Positions 17,300 through 25,761 of a stretch of 64,000 nucleotides of DNA are shown piece after piece. Position 1 is the stretch's first letter. Every line of letters begins with the position of its first letter. Made by a program: the position numbers and the translations under genes. The notes beneath the pieces are model-generated. The model ran no database searches and had not been told where the DNA came from. It worked only from the letters and a program-made list of their open reading frames with translations. This stretch comes from Dyadobacter luteus (GTDB lineage: Bacteria; Bacteroidota; Bacteroidia; Cytophagales; Spirosomataceae), in the NCBI RefSeq assembly GCF_003383615.1, contig NZ_QNUL01000024.1:38931-102930 (forward strand), read 5' to 3'.

Positions 17300-19756
17300 C
17301 TATTCACTTCGCAACGACTTCACGGGGTTCATGATTGCAGCACGAATAGCTTGGGAACTTACAGTAACCAGAGCAATAATCACCGACAGAATACCTGCTA
17401 TCAGGAACATCCACCATTCAATGGTGATTTTATAAGCAAAACCCTGCAACCATTTATTCATTACATACCAGGTGAGCGGTGTGGCAATAACAATCGCGAT
17501 TACAACCAGTTTCATAAAGTCACCGGAAAGTAATCCTACGATATTACCAACAGAAGCACCAAGTACTTTTCTCACGCCTATTTCCTTCACTCTCTGCTGG
17601 GCGGCAAAAGTCGCAAGGCCAAACAATCCCAGACAAGAGATCAGTATAGAAATAACAGTGAATGCATTTACAATGCGGGAAGTGCGCGCATCAGCAGCAT
17701 AGTTTTTTTGGAAATCCTCGTTTAAAAAGCTGTACGAAAAGGGTTCGTCGGGCACCAGAGACTTCCATTTGGTTTCTAAGAATGGAAGTACTTTTCCAAC
17801 ATCCGATGTGTTCACGTGTGCAACGATATAATTCAGATCGTTACCAAAATGAGGGAATAGTGCATAAGGCTCAATAGTTTGATGAAGATCAGCAAAATGA
17901 AAATCTTTAACCACACCAACAATTTCTATCTCCTGAAATACCCCTCCTCCTCTGTCAAAACTAATTTTTGAGCCAACAGCCTTCGTTAAAGGAATGTTAA
18001 ACTTTTTAATAGTTGCTTCGTTCACAACCATTCTGAAATTTGTATCGCCCGGAAATTCAGCTGAAAGCATCCTTCCGGCCACCATTTCAAATTCCATTGT
18101 TTTCATAAAATCCGGCGCTACCCAGTTCGTTTTAATGATCGAACCTTCGTTCATGCTCTGACCGGAACGGTAGCCAGTCATATCGCTGGGATTTAATATT
18201 CCTGGATAATAAGACGTTCCTGATGCAGAAGCAATCTGATTATTTTGCAAAATTTCACTTCGGAGCGACGAATAGGCTTTTTTCGCCTGTTCACTTCTTA
18301 ATGGAATTACAATCTGCTGGTCCTTGGTGAAACCCAATGGCCGGTCGCGCATGAAATTGATCTGTCCCTGAATAACCATCGTTGCGACAACAAGCCCGAT
18401 GGAAATCACAAATTGAAATACAACAAGTCCGCGCCTTAAAGCAGTTGCAGAAACCGAATTCACAAACCTGCCTTTGATGACATCAAGCGGATTGAAAACT
18501 GACAAATAAAACGCAGGATAGCTCCCTGACAATAAACCTGTCAAGACAGCTAACAAAATAAACGCAACAATTATTTCCGGTTTAAAAAAATTAGAAACCA
18601 GTAAAGTTTTATCAGATAACTGATTAAACAACGGCAAAAACAAAACCACAGAAACCAACGCTAAAATGAGTGCAAGTAACGTCAGCACCATTGATTCACC
18701 CAAAAACTGACCTATTAATCCTCCCTTACCTGCTCCCATTACTTTTCTCATCCCAACTTCTGCGGCTCGCTTCGCCGATCGTGCTGTCGACAGATTCATG
18801 AAATTAATGCAAGCTATTAACAGCGTAAAAATGGCAATCGAAGCCAGCACATACAAATACGTAGCACTTGTAGTAGGTGTGATAATGTCCGTTACTTTAT
18901 TAAACAAGTGAATATCCGTCACCGGAAGTAAACTCATGTGTTTGGCGTAACCGGCAGCTTTGATGTCCTTGCCCGCGTACTTAGCCACAAACGCGGGCAG
19001 TTTTTCGTTAAATTTTCTGAAATCCGTACCAGGTTTTACACGTATGTAGGTGTAAAACATGTTGTTATTGGTAAAATCCAGGTTACCCTGTTTCAGATAA
19101 TCCCCCACCCAGCCAGACATCATTGGCACAAAGTACCTGGCGTCAAAATGGGAACGGGCGCTTTCATCTTTGTATACACCTGTAACAATAAAATTCTCTC
19201 CATTCCCATCGGTACCGCCTATATTGATCGTTTTGTTTATGGCAGAAGTATTTCCGAAAAGCTTTTTTGCCACATCTTCAGAAAGCACGACAGACCGGGG
19301 ATCTTTCAAAGCAGAATTACGGTCTCCTTCAATAAACTGGTAAGAAAACATATCAAAAAAAGTGGAATCCACATGGCAGCCTTTTGTTTCAAAGACTGAC
19401 TTCACAGTTTTGCCGGAATCCACCACTTTAAGCAGCGTTTTGTTTTCTAGAAAATTAACCCACGCTCTGGTTACCTGAACAACTTCGGGAAACTCCTGCT
19501 TCAAAGCTCCCGCATAGGGAGCCGGAGCACGCGGATTATCCATTTTCTCGCCATTAAACCTTACATTTTCACTACGTACAAGGTACAGTTCGTTGGCATG
19601 TTCCTGATGTTTATCAAAAGAAACCTCACTCAAAATGTAAAGTAACAGCAACATACAACAGGTCATCCCGACAGACAGCCCAAATATATTGATAAAGGAA
19701 AACAACTTACTTTTCAGCAAATTTCTCCAGGCAATTTTAAGATAGTTTTTGATCAT
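17300..19756 (-). CDS. FtsX/MacB-like ABC transporter permease
   Basis: This 818-residue protein starts MIKNYLKIAWRNLLKSKLFSF at 19756. The first helix is at about 18-42. The first core has VVLSEDVAKKLFGNTSAINKT. FtsX set one has FMNLSTARSAKRAAEVGMRKVMGAGKGG, and FtsX set two has RVKEIGVRKVLGASVGNIVGLLSGDFMKL, ending NPVKSLRSE. It is the promoter-proximal gene of a probable three-permease unit, with the sigma-54-type site C 50 bp upstream. The cargo is unknown. Related MacB-type systems export peptides, toxins or lipoproteins, but nothing here narrows that. Confidence 0.92.
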   Translation of the reverse strand: MIKNYLKIAWRNLLKSKLFSFINIFGLSVGMTCCMLLLLYILSEVSFDKHQEHANELYLVRSENVRFNGEKMDNPRAPAPYAGALKQEFPEVVQVTRAWVNFLENKTLLKVVDSGKTVKSVFETKGCHVDSTFFDMFSYQFIEGDRNSALKDPRSVVLSEDVAKKLFGNTSAINKTINIGGTDGNGENFIVTGVYKDESARSHFDARYFVPMMSGWVGDYLKQGNLDFTNNNMFYTYIRVKPGTDFRKFNEKLPAFVAKYAGKDIKAAGYAKHMSLLPVTDIHLFNKVTDIITPTTSATYLYVLASIAIFTLLIACINFMNLSTARSAKRAAEVGMRKVMGAGKGGLIGQFLGESMVLTLLALILALVSVVLFLPLFNQLSDKTLLVSNFFKPEIIVAFILLAVLTGLLSGSYPAFYLSVFNPLDVIKGRFVNSVSATALRRGLVVFQFVISIGLVVATMVIQGQINFMRDRPLGFTKDQQIVIPLRSEQAKKAYSSLRSEILQNNQIASASGTSYYPGILNPSDMTGYRSGQSMNEGSIIKTNWVAPDFMKTMEFEMVAGRMLSAEFPGDTNFRMVVNEATIKKFNIPLTKAVGSKISFDRGGGVFQEIEIVGVVKDFHFADLHQTIEPYALFPHFGNDLNYIVAHVNTSDVGKVLPFLETKWKSLVPDEPFSYSFLNEDFQKNYAADARTSRIVNAFTVISILISCLGLFGLATFAAQQRVKEIGVRKVLGASVGNIVGLLSGDFMKLVVIAIVIATPLTWYVMNKWLQGFAYKITIEWWMFLIAGILSVIIALVTVSSQAIRAAIMNPVKSLRSE

Positions 19757-19805
19757 GGCTTTGAAGGATGCGCTCAGGCGTGGAGCTCTTATCTGGCAGA
19801 GAGTG

Positions 19806-19923
19806 AAAGATAATCATACCAAATTACCCTCAAAACAACAACAAACTGAAATACAAACACTTAAACACCAAATTAGCAAAGAAAAAGTGTTCAATTACGG
19901 ACACTTTCGTTCACAATTGGACT
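19806..19923 (-). promoter_or_regulatory. Sigma-54-type promoter with tandem activator dyads (site C)
   Basis: The proximal dyad TGTTCAATTACGGACA is at 19888-19903. A second, CGTTCACAATTGGACT, is at 19908-19923, offset 20 bp with an intact GTTC-N6-GGAC core. At 66 bp on the gene side, 19806-19821 reads TGGTAT-N5-TCTTT on the minus strand; the -24 part is good but the -12 part is poor. Position and dyads make this a member of the set; the exact -12 contact is uncertain. Confidence 0.7.
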
Positions 19924-19962
19924 GATGGCAATTATCAATCCTAAACGCTAATCCTCATGGTC

Positions 19963-22353
19963 CTACTCATTTTTCAAACTCTTCACGGGATTCATCAGCG
20001 CCGCTCTGATACTTTGGTAGCTAATCGTAAAAAGTGCCACGAGAACGGCACAAAAACCAGCAACTGCAAAAATGATCCAGTTTAATTCGATTTTATATTC
20101 AAAGCCTTTGAGCCAGGAAGACATAAAATAGAAGCCAATAGGAGATGCGATAACGATGGCTATCAATACCAGAATTAGAAAATCTGTAGAAAGTAGCGTT
20201 ACGATAGCGGCAACAGATGCTCCCAGCACTTTCCGGATTCCTACTTCTTTAAGGCGTCTTTCGGCGGTGAAAGTGGCCAGCCCAAACAGACCAAGACAGG
20301 AAATGAGTACAGCTATCGCTGCAAACGCGTTGAAAAGAACCGCTGTACGCTGCTCACTTTTATAGAGCCTGTCGTAGGTATCATCAAGAAATGAATAGTC
20401 CAAGGCATAATCTGGAATCATTTCATTCCAAACTCTTTCTACCGCGCGTATCGCTTCTGCCTCCTTACCCGGAAGCGCTTTTACATACAATCCCAAGCTC
20501 CATTCGGTATTGTTGAAAAGCACCAGAGGTTCAATTTTCTCACGAAGGCTTTTAAAATGAAAGTCTCTTACAATACCGATCACTACACCTTTTTTACCCT
20601 GGAAATCAAACCTCTGACCAATCACAGGCTTGGGCAAATTCAGTTTCCGAACAGCAGTTTCATTCAGGACTACATTACTTTGATCTGTGATGCTATTGGG
20701 TTCAAACCACCTTCCTTCTTTTATTTTCACATCGAACAGCTTATGAAAGTTATCTTCGACCGCAATTTGGGAAACAGTAGGATTGAAATCTTTTGGACGA
20801 CCATTCCAATCGTAACTGCCCGTTGTGCTGCTACCGATTTGTACGATGCTCTGGCTCGCCACAGTAACATCCGCAATACTGGATTCAGTTAGTAACCTAC
20901 TTTTCATGGTCACTGGTGCAACTTTTGCTTTCAGTGACCAAGGAATCCGAAATGTAAATGTGTGAGCACGGTCATATCCCAGTTCTTTTTCACGTACAAA
21001 TTTCATCTGCTGAAATACGACCAAAGTAGAGATAAGAAAAACTACCGCCACGGTGAACTGAACAACCACAAGCGCTTTTCTGAAACCCCCGTTTGTAGAG
21101 CCGAGCACATTGTTTCCTCTTAATATATCAAAAGGCTTGAACGACGACAATAGCAAGGAAGGATAAACACCTGTAAGAAGTATGGCTGTGAATGTAGTTC
21201 CGACGAGAACGTACCAGAGTGAAGCATTGCTAAGAAAAAACTCAAAAGTTCTACCTGTCAGGGAATTGAAGACAGGAATTAACAAATAAACAGACAAAAA
21301 TGCCAATAGAAAAGCGGCAAAGCATGTCAGTACAGACTCGGTCATAAATTGCCCGAAAAGATGCGAGCTACCTGCCCCCAAAAGCTTTTTAACACCTATC
21401 TCTTTAGATCTTACGCTGGCTCTTGCAGTGGTTAGATTCACGTAATTGATACAGGCTACAAGCAAAATAACCAAAGCCAAGCCAAAGAAAATATAAATTG
21501 TGCGCTTGTCGCCCACGTGCTGGCTGGCTCCCTGAATCTGATTGTTAAAGTGCATCTGGGTTAACGGCTCCACTTCCAGAGTAATGTTTGTCGACGGTTT
21601 TCCATTGTCATCCAACTTTGCACCAGAGATCACTTTAGTTAACTTTTTCCCAAACTCATTCCGATTCGTGTTTTTCTTTAATACAGTATAAGTTTCGTAG
21701 TTGAACTGATTCCAGTTATTGTCATTTTCAAATATCTTAGGGTTAGCCCAATAAGCTGCTATTGGAATAATGAAATCATATTGAAAACTGGAATTGGCCG
21801 GATTGGCTTTATAGATAGCCGAAACAGTATAATCCAGCAAATCTATTCTGACAATTTCACCTAGCGCATGGGATGTGTTGAAGAGTTGCAATGCTTTTGC
21901 TTCCGTCATTGCGATGTTGCGTACCGTAGCTGAAAAATCCGAAGCAGAGCCTTCCACAAACTGATAATCGAAAACGCGAAACCAGTTGGAATCTGCATAA
22001 ATCACATTTTCGGCATTCACTTTTCGGTCACCCACTCGCAATGATAAGCTCCCGATACTATTTTTCCGCGTGACCATTTCGACTTCTGGTAGTTTACTCA
22101 GCTCATTTGTCAATGGTAATGGCGTATTGGACCAATGCCAGGTCTCTTCCTTACTTACCTGGAGATGCGTAATGATTCTGGAAATCTTGTCAGATTTTTG
22201 ATGATATGCATCAAAGCTCAGCTCATTCTGAACCCATAGCAAAATGAAGACAGCTGCAACCATTCCCCCGGTAAGACCGATGATGTTGAGGCCGGTAAAC
22301 AATTTCGAAGCCATCAGATTCCGAAACGCAATTTTCAGGTGGTTTTTCAGCAT
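19963..22353 (-). CDS. FtsX/MacB-like ABC transporter permease
   Basis: This 796-residue protein starts MLKNHLKIAFRNLMASKLFTG. The first helix is about 20-42. The core has MTEAKALQLFNTSHALGE, a more diverged version of the usual SExxAxKYFG signature. FtsX set one has YVNLTTARASVRSKEIGVKKLLGAGSSHLFG; set two has RLKEVGIRKVLGASVAAIVTLLSTDFLIL. It ends NPVKSLKNE, unlike the usual RSE tail. It is the only permease in its transcription unit. Its start lies about 177 bp downstream of the site D promoter, with a ghost permease start in between (22502). Confidence 0.92.
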   Translation of the reverse strand: MLKNHLKIAFRNLMASKLFTGLNIIGLTGGMVAAVFILLWVQNELSFDAYHQKSDKISRIITHLQVSKEETWHWSNTPLPLTNELSKLPEVEMVTRKNSIGSLSLRVGDRKVNAENVIYADSNWFRVFDYQFVEGSASDFSATVRNIAMTEAKALQLFNTSHALGEIVRIDLLDYTVSAIYKANPANSSFQYDFIIPIAAYWANPKIFENDNNWNQFNYETYTVLKKNTNRNEFGKKLTKVISGAKLDDNGKPSTNITLEVEPLTQMHFNNQIQGASQHVGDKRTIYIFFGLALVILLVACINYVNLTTARASVRSKEIGVKKLLGAGSSHLFGQFMTESVLTCFAAFLLAFLSVYLLIPVFNSLTGRTFEFFLSNASLWYVLVGTTFTAILLTGVYPSLLLSSFKPFDILRGNNVLGSTNGGFRKALVVVQFTVAVVFLISTLVVFQQMKFVREKELGYDRAHTFTFRIPWSLKAKVAPVTMKSRLLTESSIADVTVASQSIVQIGSSTTGSYDWNGRPKDFNPTVSQIAVEDNFHKLFDVKIKEGRWFEPNSITDQSNVVLNETAVRKLNLPKPVIGQRFDFQGKKGVVIGIVRDFHFKSLREKIEPLVLFNNTEWSLGLYVKALPGKEAEAIRAVERVWNEMIPDYALDYSFLDDTYDRLYKSEQRTAVLFNAFAAIAVLISCLGLFGLATFTAERRLKEVGIRKVLGASVAAIVTLLSTDFLILVLIAIVIASPIGFYFMSSWLKGFEYKIELNWIIFAVAGFCAVLVALFTISYQSIRAALMNPVKSLKNE

Positions 22354-22500
22354 AAGGGTTGGGGGTTAAGGGATTAGGGCAGAGTTCTAAGGGCTTTGAG
22401 CAGAGGAATTTGGGCATGGAGTTAATAGCCTGGGATAATACTTATCAGTACAAATATCCTGTGCCCCATGCCCCTAATCCCCGTCAGGTAGTTTTTGAGC
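22354..22500. repeat. GGGGCATG-type word repeat upstream of permease
   Basis: On the gene side are words like GGGTTGGGGGTTAAGGGATT and TTTGGGCATGGAG. On the far side is TGTGCCCCATGCCCCTAATC. This is the same vocabulary as 14624-14737, in inverted orientation on the two sides. It lies between the ghost start at 22502 and the present permease, as though it replaced coding sequence. Confidence 0.6.
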
Positions 22501-22502
22501 AT
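22484..22502 (-). pseudogene. Ghost of a permease 5' end (six codons MLKNYL)
   Basis: Minus strand from 22502 reads ATGCTCAAAAACTACCTGA, coding MLKNYL, the exact N-terminus of the permease paralogues. It then breaks off into the GGGGCATG word repeat, so the frame continues as meaningless TGIRGMGHR and stops. It lies about 28 bp past the -12 box of site D, the same distance as between the real PadR start and its promoter. I read it as the remnant of a permease gene otherwise deleted or replaced. Confidence 0.65.
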
Positions 22503-22529
22503 AGCATCCTTAACAGTTCAAACTAAAAA

Positions 22530-22644
22530 GCATATAATTATACCAGCTATAAATTTAATTTTAATACACTAATATACAGATACTTATATCAGTCACTTAA
22601 AACCATATTGTCCGATTCCGAACACATTTGTACGAAATTGAAGT
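22530..22644 (-). promoter_or_regulatory. Sigma-54-type promoter with activator dyads (site D)
   Basis: The dyad TGTCCGATTCCGAACA lies at 22609-22624. A degenerate second dyad TGTACGAAATTGAAGT is offset 20 bp at 22629-22644. On the minus strand 22530-22545 reads TGGTAT-N5-TATGC, 63 bp from the dyad. The -24 half is conserved, but the GC dinucleotide is one base out of the usual GG-N10-GC spacing. It presumably drives the permease at 19963-22353. Confidence 0.7.
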
Positions 22645-22747
22645 TGGCATTTTTTAACCGGGTCGTGTTGCGAAAAAATCCGGATATAAATCCAACCAAA
22701 TCAACCGATATACTGTCATTACTTCATACCTCTAACCCAAACCTATT

Positions 22748-23183
22748 ATGAAAAAGCTGTACAGCCTTATCTTGCTTGCAACTGGTTGCATCATTGTTTC
22801 CTGTAAAAAGGAAAATATAAATAGCCGTGAAAATGTAGGAATCGTAGGTAAATGGAAATTAACAGAAACATTTACGACTGATCAATACGACTGATCAAAA
22901 TGGTGTTACCAACTGGCAAAAAGTAGGTGAACACGCATCTTCACTTCTTGAATTCAAAGCAAATGGAGATTTCTCAGAGATAAAAGGGCTGATTTATTCC
23001 TCTATTAATGTGAATAATACCTACAAACTACTGAAAGACAGCACTATCGTTTTGAGTGTTAAAGATTCTGTTTCTTTTCCTCACAAAACCAAATGGTCGT
23101 ATTCTGAACTTACTCCCGAAACACTTGTCATTAACCCGGGCTGTATTGCCCCCTGCGGCGCTAAATATATCCCGGTAAAATAG
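22748..23183 (+). pseudogene. Lipocalin-like lipoprotein gene broken by a 13-bp duplication
   Basis: The gene starts with a lipoprotein signal (MKKLYSLILLATGCIIVSC) and VGIVGKWKLTETFTTDQ, a typical start of small lipocalin-like proteins (GxW). The 11-bp sequence ACGACTGATCA occurs twice, at 22874-22884 and 22887-22897, separated by AT. The net 13 extra bases give TGA at 22892 after 48 codons. Removing them restores an uninterrupted frame (DQNGVTNWQKVGEHASSLLEF ... APCGAKYIPVK) to TAG at 23181-23183, about 140 residues. The downstream frame is otherwise intact, so the break looks recent, or is an assembly error. Confidence 0.85.
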
Positions 23184-23216
23184 CTGGAAGCTCCGTGGCA
23201 AACAGCCTGTAGCGCA

Positions 23217-25604
23217 TTAGTCACTTCCCAGCGACCTGATAGGGTTGGTCATGGCCATTCTGATGCTCTGATAACCTACAGTAAGCATAGCAATTGCTAT
23301 TGCTAGCAGCGCCGCTATCGCAAAGTACGTCCATGAAATTTCTATCCGGTACGGGAAATTCTCCAGCCAAAGATTGGCCAGATATGCTGACAATGGGAGG
23401 GCTACCACAATCGCAATCAATACCAATTTGATAAAATCTCCCGAAAGCCGGGTTGTGATGCTTGCAACAGAAGCACCGAGGACTTTGCGAATTCCTATTT
23501 CTTTCATCCGTGATTCAGCATTAAAAGTAGCCAATCCAAACAAACCAATACAGGAAATGAAAATGGACAAGATAGCCGCAAAGGTGATGATTTGTTTCCA
23601 TTTCGCTTCTGATTCATACCGCTGCAAGTTGGAAGCATCTTCAAATTTGTATTCAAAAGGGAGAAAAGGGACATGCTTGTTAAAAATAGCTGAAACCTTT
23701 TTCATCGTCTCGGGAATACCTGTTTCATTCAATTTGAGATAAATAGCGCCTAAGCCATAATTGGGATCTTGTGTCAAAAGAAGAGGCTGGATTTCTTCCT
23801 TCAGAGATGCATAATGATAATCTCTGACTACGCCGATTACAGTCATCTTTTTTTGTTTCCAGAAAAAGTCAATCTCTTTGCCTATCGGATCTTTCCACCC
23901 GGCTTCTTTTACAAAGGCTTCATTAACTACGACTGAATTTTCAGGATCTGAGGGGAAGTTCTGAGAAAAGTTTCTGCCCTTCAAAACAGGAATTTCCATT
24001 GTACGTAAAAAGTTGTCATCAACCCCGATATAGCCAAAACTGATCTCTCTCCCGTTTATTTTTGCACCTGTTCCATTGTAATTCCCGTTAAATGCCGCAA
24101 CATTTTCGACCCCGGAAATACCCTTCAAATCCTGCATGATACTTGTCCTGGCATTTTCTGCTGTGCCTCCCCGCCCGATGCGGAACATCATCAGATTTTT
24201 GTCATTGTATCCTAAATTCTTGTTTGTCAAATATTTAAACTGTGAGTAAATAACAACCGTCCCAACTACAAGACATACAGAAAGTGCAAACTGGAAAACA
24301 ACCAAGCCTTTGGTGAGGTAATTTTTTCGGGTTAGCCTTGTCCGGTGATAAAGTGTTTGCGCCGGGCTAAATCCGGACAAAACCAGCGCAGGGTAAAATC
24401 CTGCTGTGAGGCCTGTTACCAGATACAAAGCAACATATCCGGAAACGAGTTTTAAATCCAGGAGATAGGAGAATGCTAATTGTTTGTTTGCCAAATCGTT
24501 AAAAGTGGGTAAAACAACTACCAACAATATAATGGCACATGTGAAAGCGACCAGGGACAGCAGGAATGATTCGCCTAAAAACTGAATCGTGAGTTGCTTC
24601 CGCTGACTTCCCACCACCTTACGAATTCCAATTTCCTTCGCGCGCTTCAACGAACGTGCGACAGTCAGATTGACGAAATTCACACAGGCGATAAGCAAGA
24701 TAAAAATAGCAATCCCTGAAAGAATGTATGAGTAAATGGGATTACTTGCATAAGTCAAACCATTCCTGAGCCCACCATCCGCTTCGGCATCCAGATGAAG
24801 TTCTAGGAACGGTTTAAGATGGAAGGTAATTTTCTGCTTAAAATCCTTTATTTTACTAATTTCTTCAGCAGATTTGGTAGTAAAAACCTTGTTCATTTTG
24901 GGAGATATAGCTTGGTAATCAGCCTTATCGTTCAGCAAAACAAATGTGTTCATGTAAAACCCAAGCCATTCATTGTCAATCCATTTTCTGGATTCCTGGA
25001 AAGCAAATGGCAAAACAAAGTCGAACTGAATAGATGAATTCTGGGGACAATCCCTTGCAACTCCCGACACAACAAAGGGCTCAAAACTTTCCCCGACTTT
25101 GAGTTCTAAGACCTTTCCTACTGCCTCTATGGTACTAAAGTATTTCTCAGCCATTTTCTCAGTAAGTACAACGGACTGCACGTCCGAAAGCACTGTCCCG
25201 GGCTCACCGGACAGCAAAGGCATTGAAAAAACACTGAAGAAATTATTATCTGCAAAAATTACATTTTCGTTCAATAACTCACTACCCTTTTTGATTACAA
25301 AGGAACTGCCCTGGACCCGTACCACCTCTTTAATTTCAGGAATTTCCTGCTTGAACGAAGGCCCATGAATAGCATTTGTACTACCGATAGTCCTGCTGCC
25401 CTCGTGATCTTTCATTGTAACATCAATCCTGTATAGCTCATTCCTGTTTTCATGAAACCTATCAAAACTAAGTTCATCCTTAGTATACAGCACGATCAGC
25501 ATACAGCAGGTAAGCCCCAGCGACAAGCCTGCAATATTGATCACAGAAAACACGGAGTTTCTGATGAGATTCCGGAAGGCGATTTTGAAATAGTTTTTTA
25601 GCAT
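23217..25604 (-). CDS. FtsX/MacB-like ABC transporter permease
   Basis: The start is ATG 25604 (MLKNYFKIAFRNLIRNSVFSV); the ATG at 25637 adds 11 residues from the repeat region. The 795-residue product has the first helix at about 18-42 and a core with VVLTEKMAEKYFSTIEAVGK. FtsX set one has FVNLTVARSLKRAKEIGIRKVVGSQRKQL. Set two has RMKEIGIRKVLGASVASITTRLSGDFIKL. The tail is NPIRSLGSD, the most diverged of the ten. It is the distal gene of the long leftward array beginning with the HlyD gene at 36.6 kb, if that array is one operon. Confidence 0.92.
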   Translation of the reverse strand: MLKNYFKIAFRNLIRNSVFSVINIAGLSLGLTCCMLIVLYTKDELSFDRFHENRNELYRIDVTMKDHEGSRTIGSTNAIHGPSFKQEIPEIKEVVRVQGSSFVIKKGSELLNENVIFADNNFFSVFSMPLLSGEPGTVLSDVQSVVLTEKMAEKYFSTIEAVGKVLELKVGESFEPFVVSGVARDCPQNSSIQFDFVLPFAFQESRKWIDNEWLGFYMNTFVLLNDKADYQAISPKMNKVFTTKSAEEISKIKDFKQKITFHLKPFLELHLDAEADGGLRNGLTYASNPIYSYILSGIAIFILLIACVNFVNLTVARSLKRAKEIGIRKVVGSQRKQLTIQFLGESFLLSLVAFTCAIILLVVVLPTFNDLANKQLAFSYLLDLKLVSGYVALYLVTGLTAGFYPALVLSGFSPAQTLYHRTRLTRKNYLTKGLVVFQFALSVCLVVGTVVIYSQFKYLTNKNLGYNDKNLMMFRIGRGGTAENARTSIMQDLKGISGVENVAAFNGNYNGTGAKINGREISFGYIGVDDNFLRTMEIPVLKGRNFSQNFPSDPENSVVVNEAFVKEAGWKDPIGKEIDFFWKQKKMTVIGVVRDYHYASLKEEIQPLLLTQDPNYGLGAIYLKLNETGIPETMKKVSAIFNKHVPFLPFEYKFEDASNLQRYESEAKWKQIITFAAILSIFISCIGLFGLATFNAESRMKEIGIRKVLGASVASITTRLSGDFIKLVLIAIVVALPLSAYLANLWLENFPYRIEISWTYFAIAALLAIAIAMLTVGYQSIRMAMTNPIRSLGSD

Positions 25605-25761
25605 AGCTATTCGTTCTTGGCCGTTAGCTTTAAGCATTGGCGGAGTTTATTTAACATTTCACTTAGCTATCAGCATTAAGCATTCAACATTAAGACGCTA
25701 CCAATCAGAAAGTTATTAATTCATCTGGCTAATTGCTGACTGCTAAATGCTACTCGCAATA
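25605..25761. repeat. TAGCT word-repeat arms between permeases
   Basis: Words CCGTTAGCTTTAAGCATTGG, TTAGCTATCAGCATTAAGC and GGCTAATTGCTGACTGC are spread over the 157-bp gap, with approximately complementary words on the two sides. It is the same family as 17147-17299 but more diverged. Confidence 0.55.

Noticed and set aside
22645..22670. Sigma-54 promoter toward the plus-strand pseudogene (TTGGCAT at about 22644)
   Set aside because: The -24-like half is good but the -12 position reads AACC rather than TTGC or TTGA, so there is no support for a promoter in that direction.
22874..22897. Phase-variation switch in the lipoprotein gene
   Set aside because: Slipped-strand switching could toggle the repeat, but there are only two copies with a 2-bp spacer. 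I keep it as a pseudogene until other isolates are seen.
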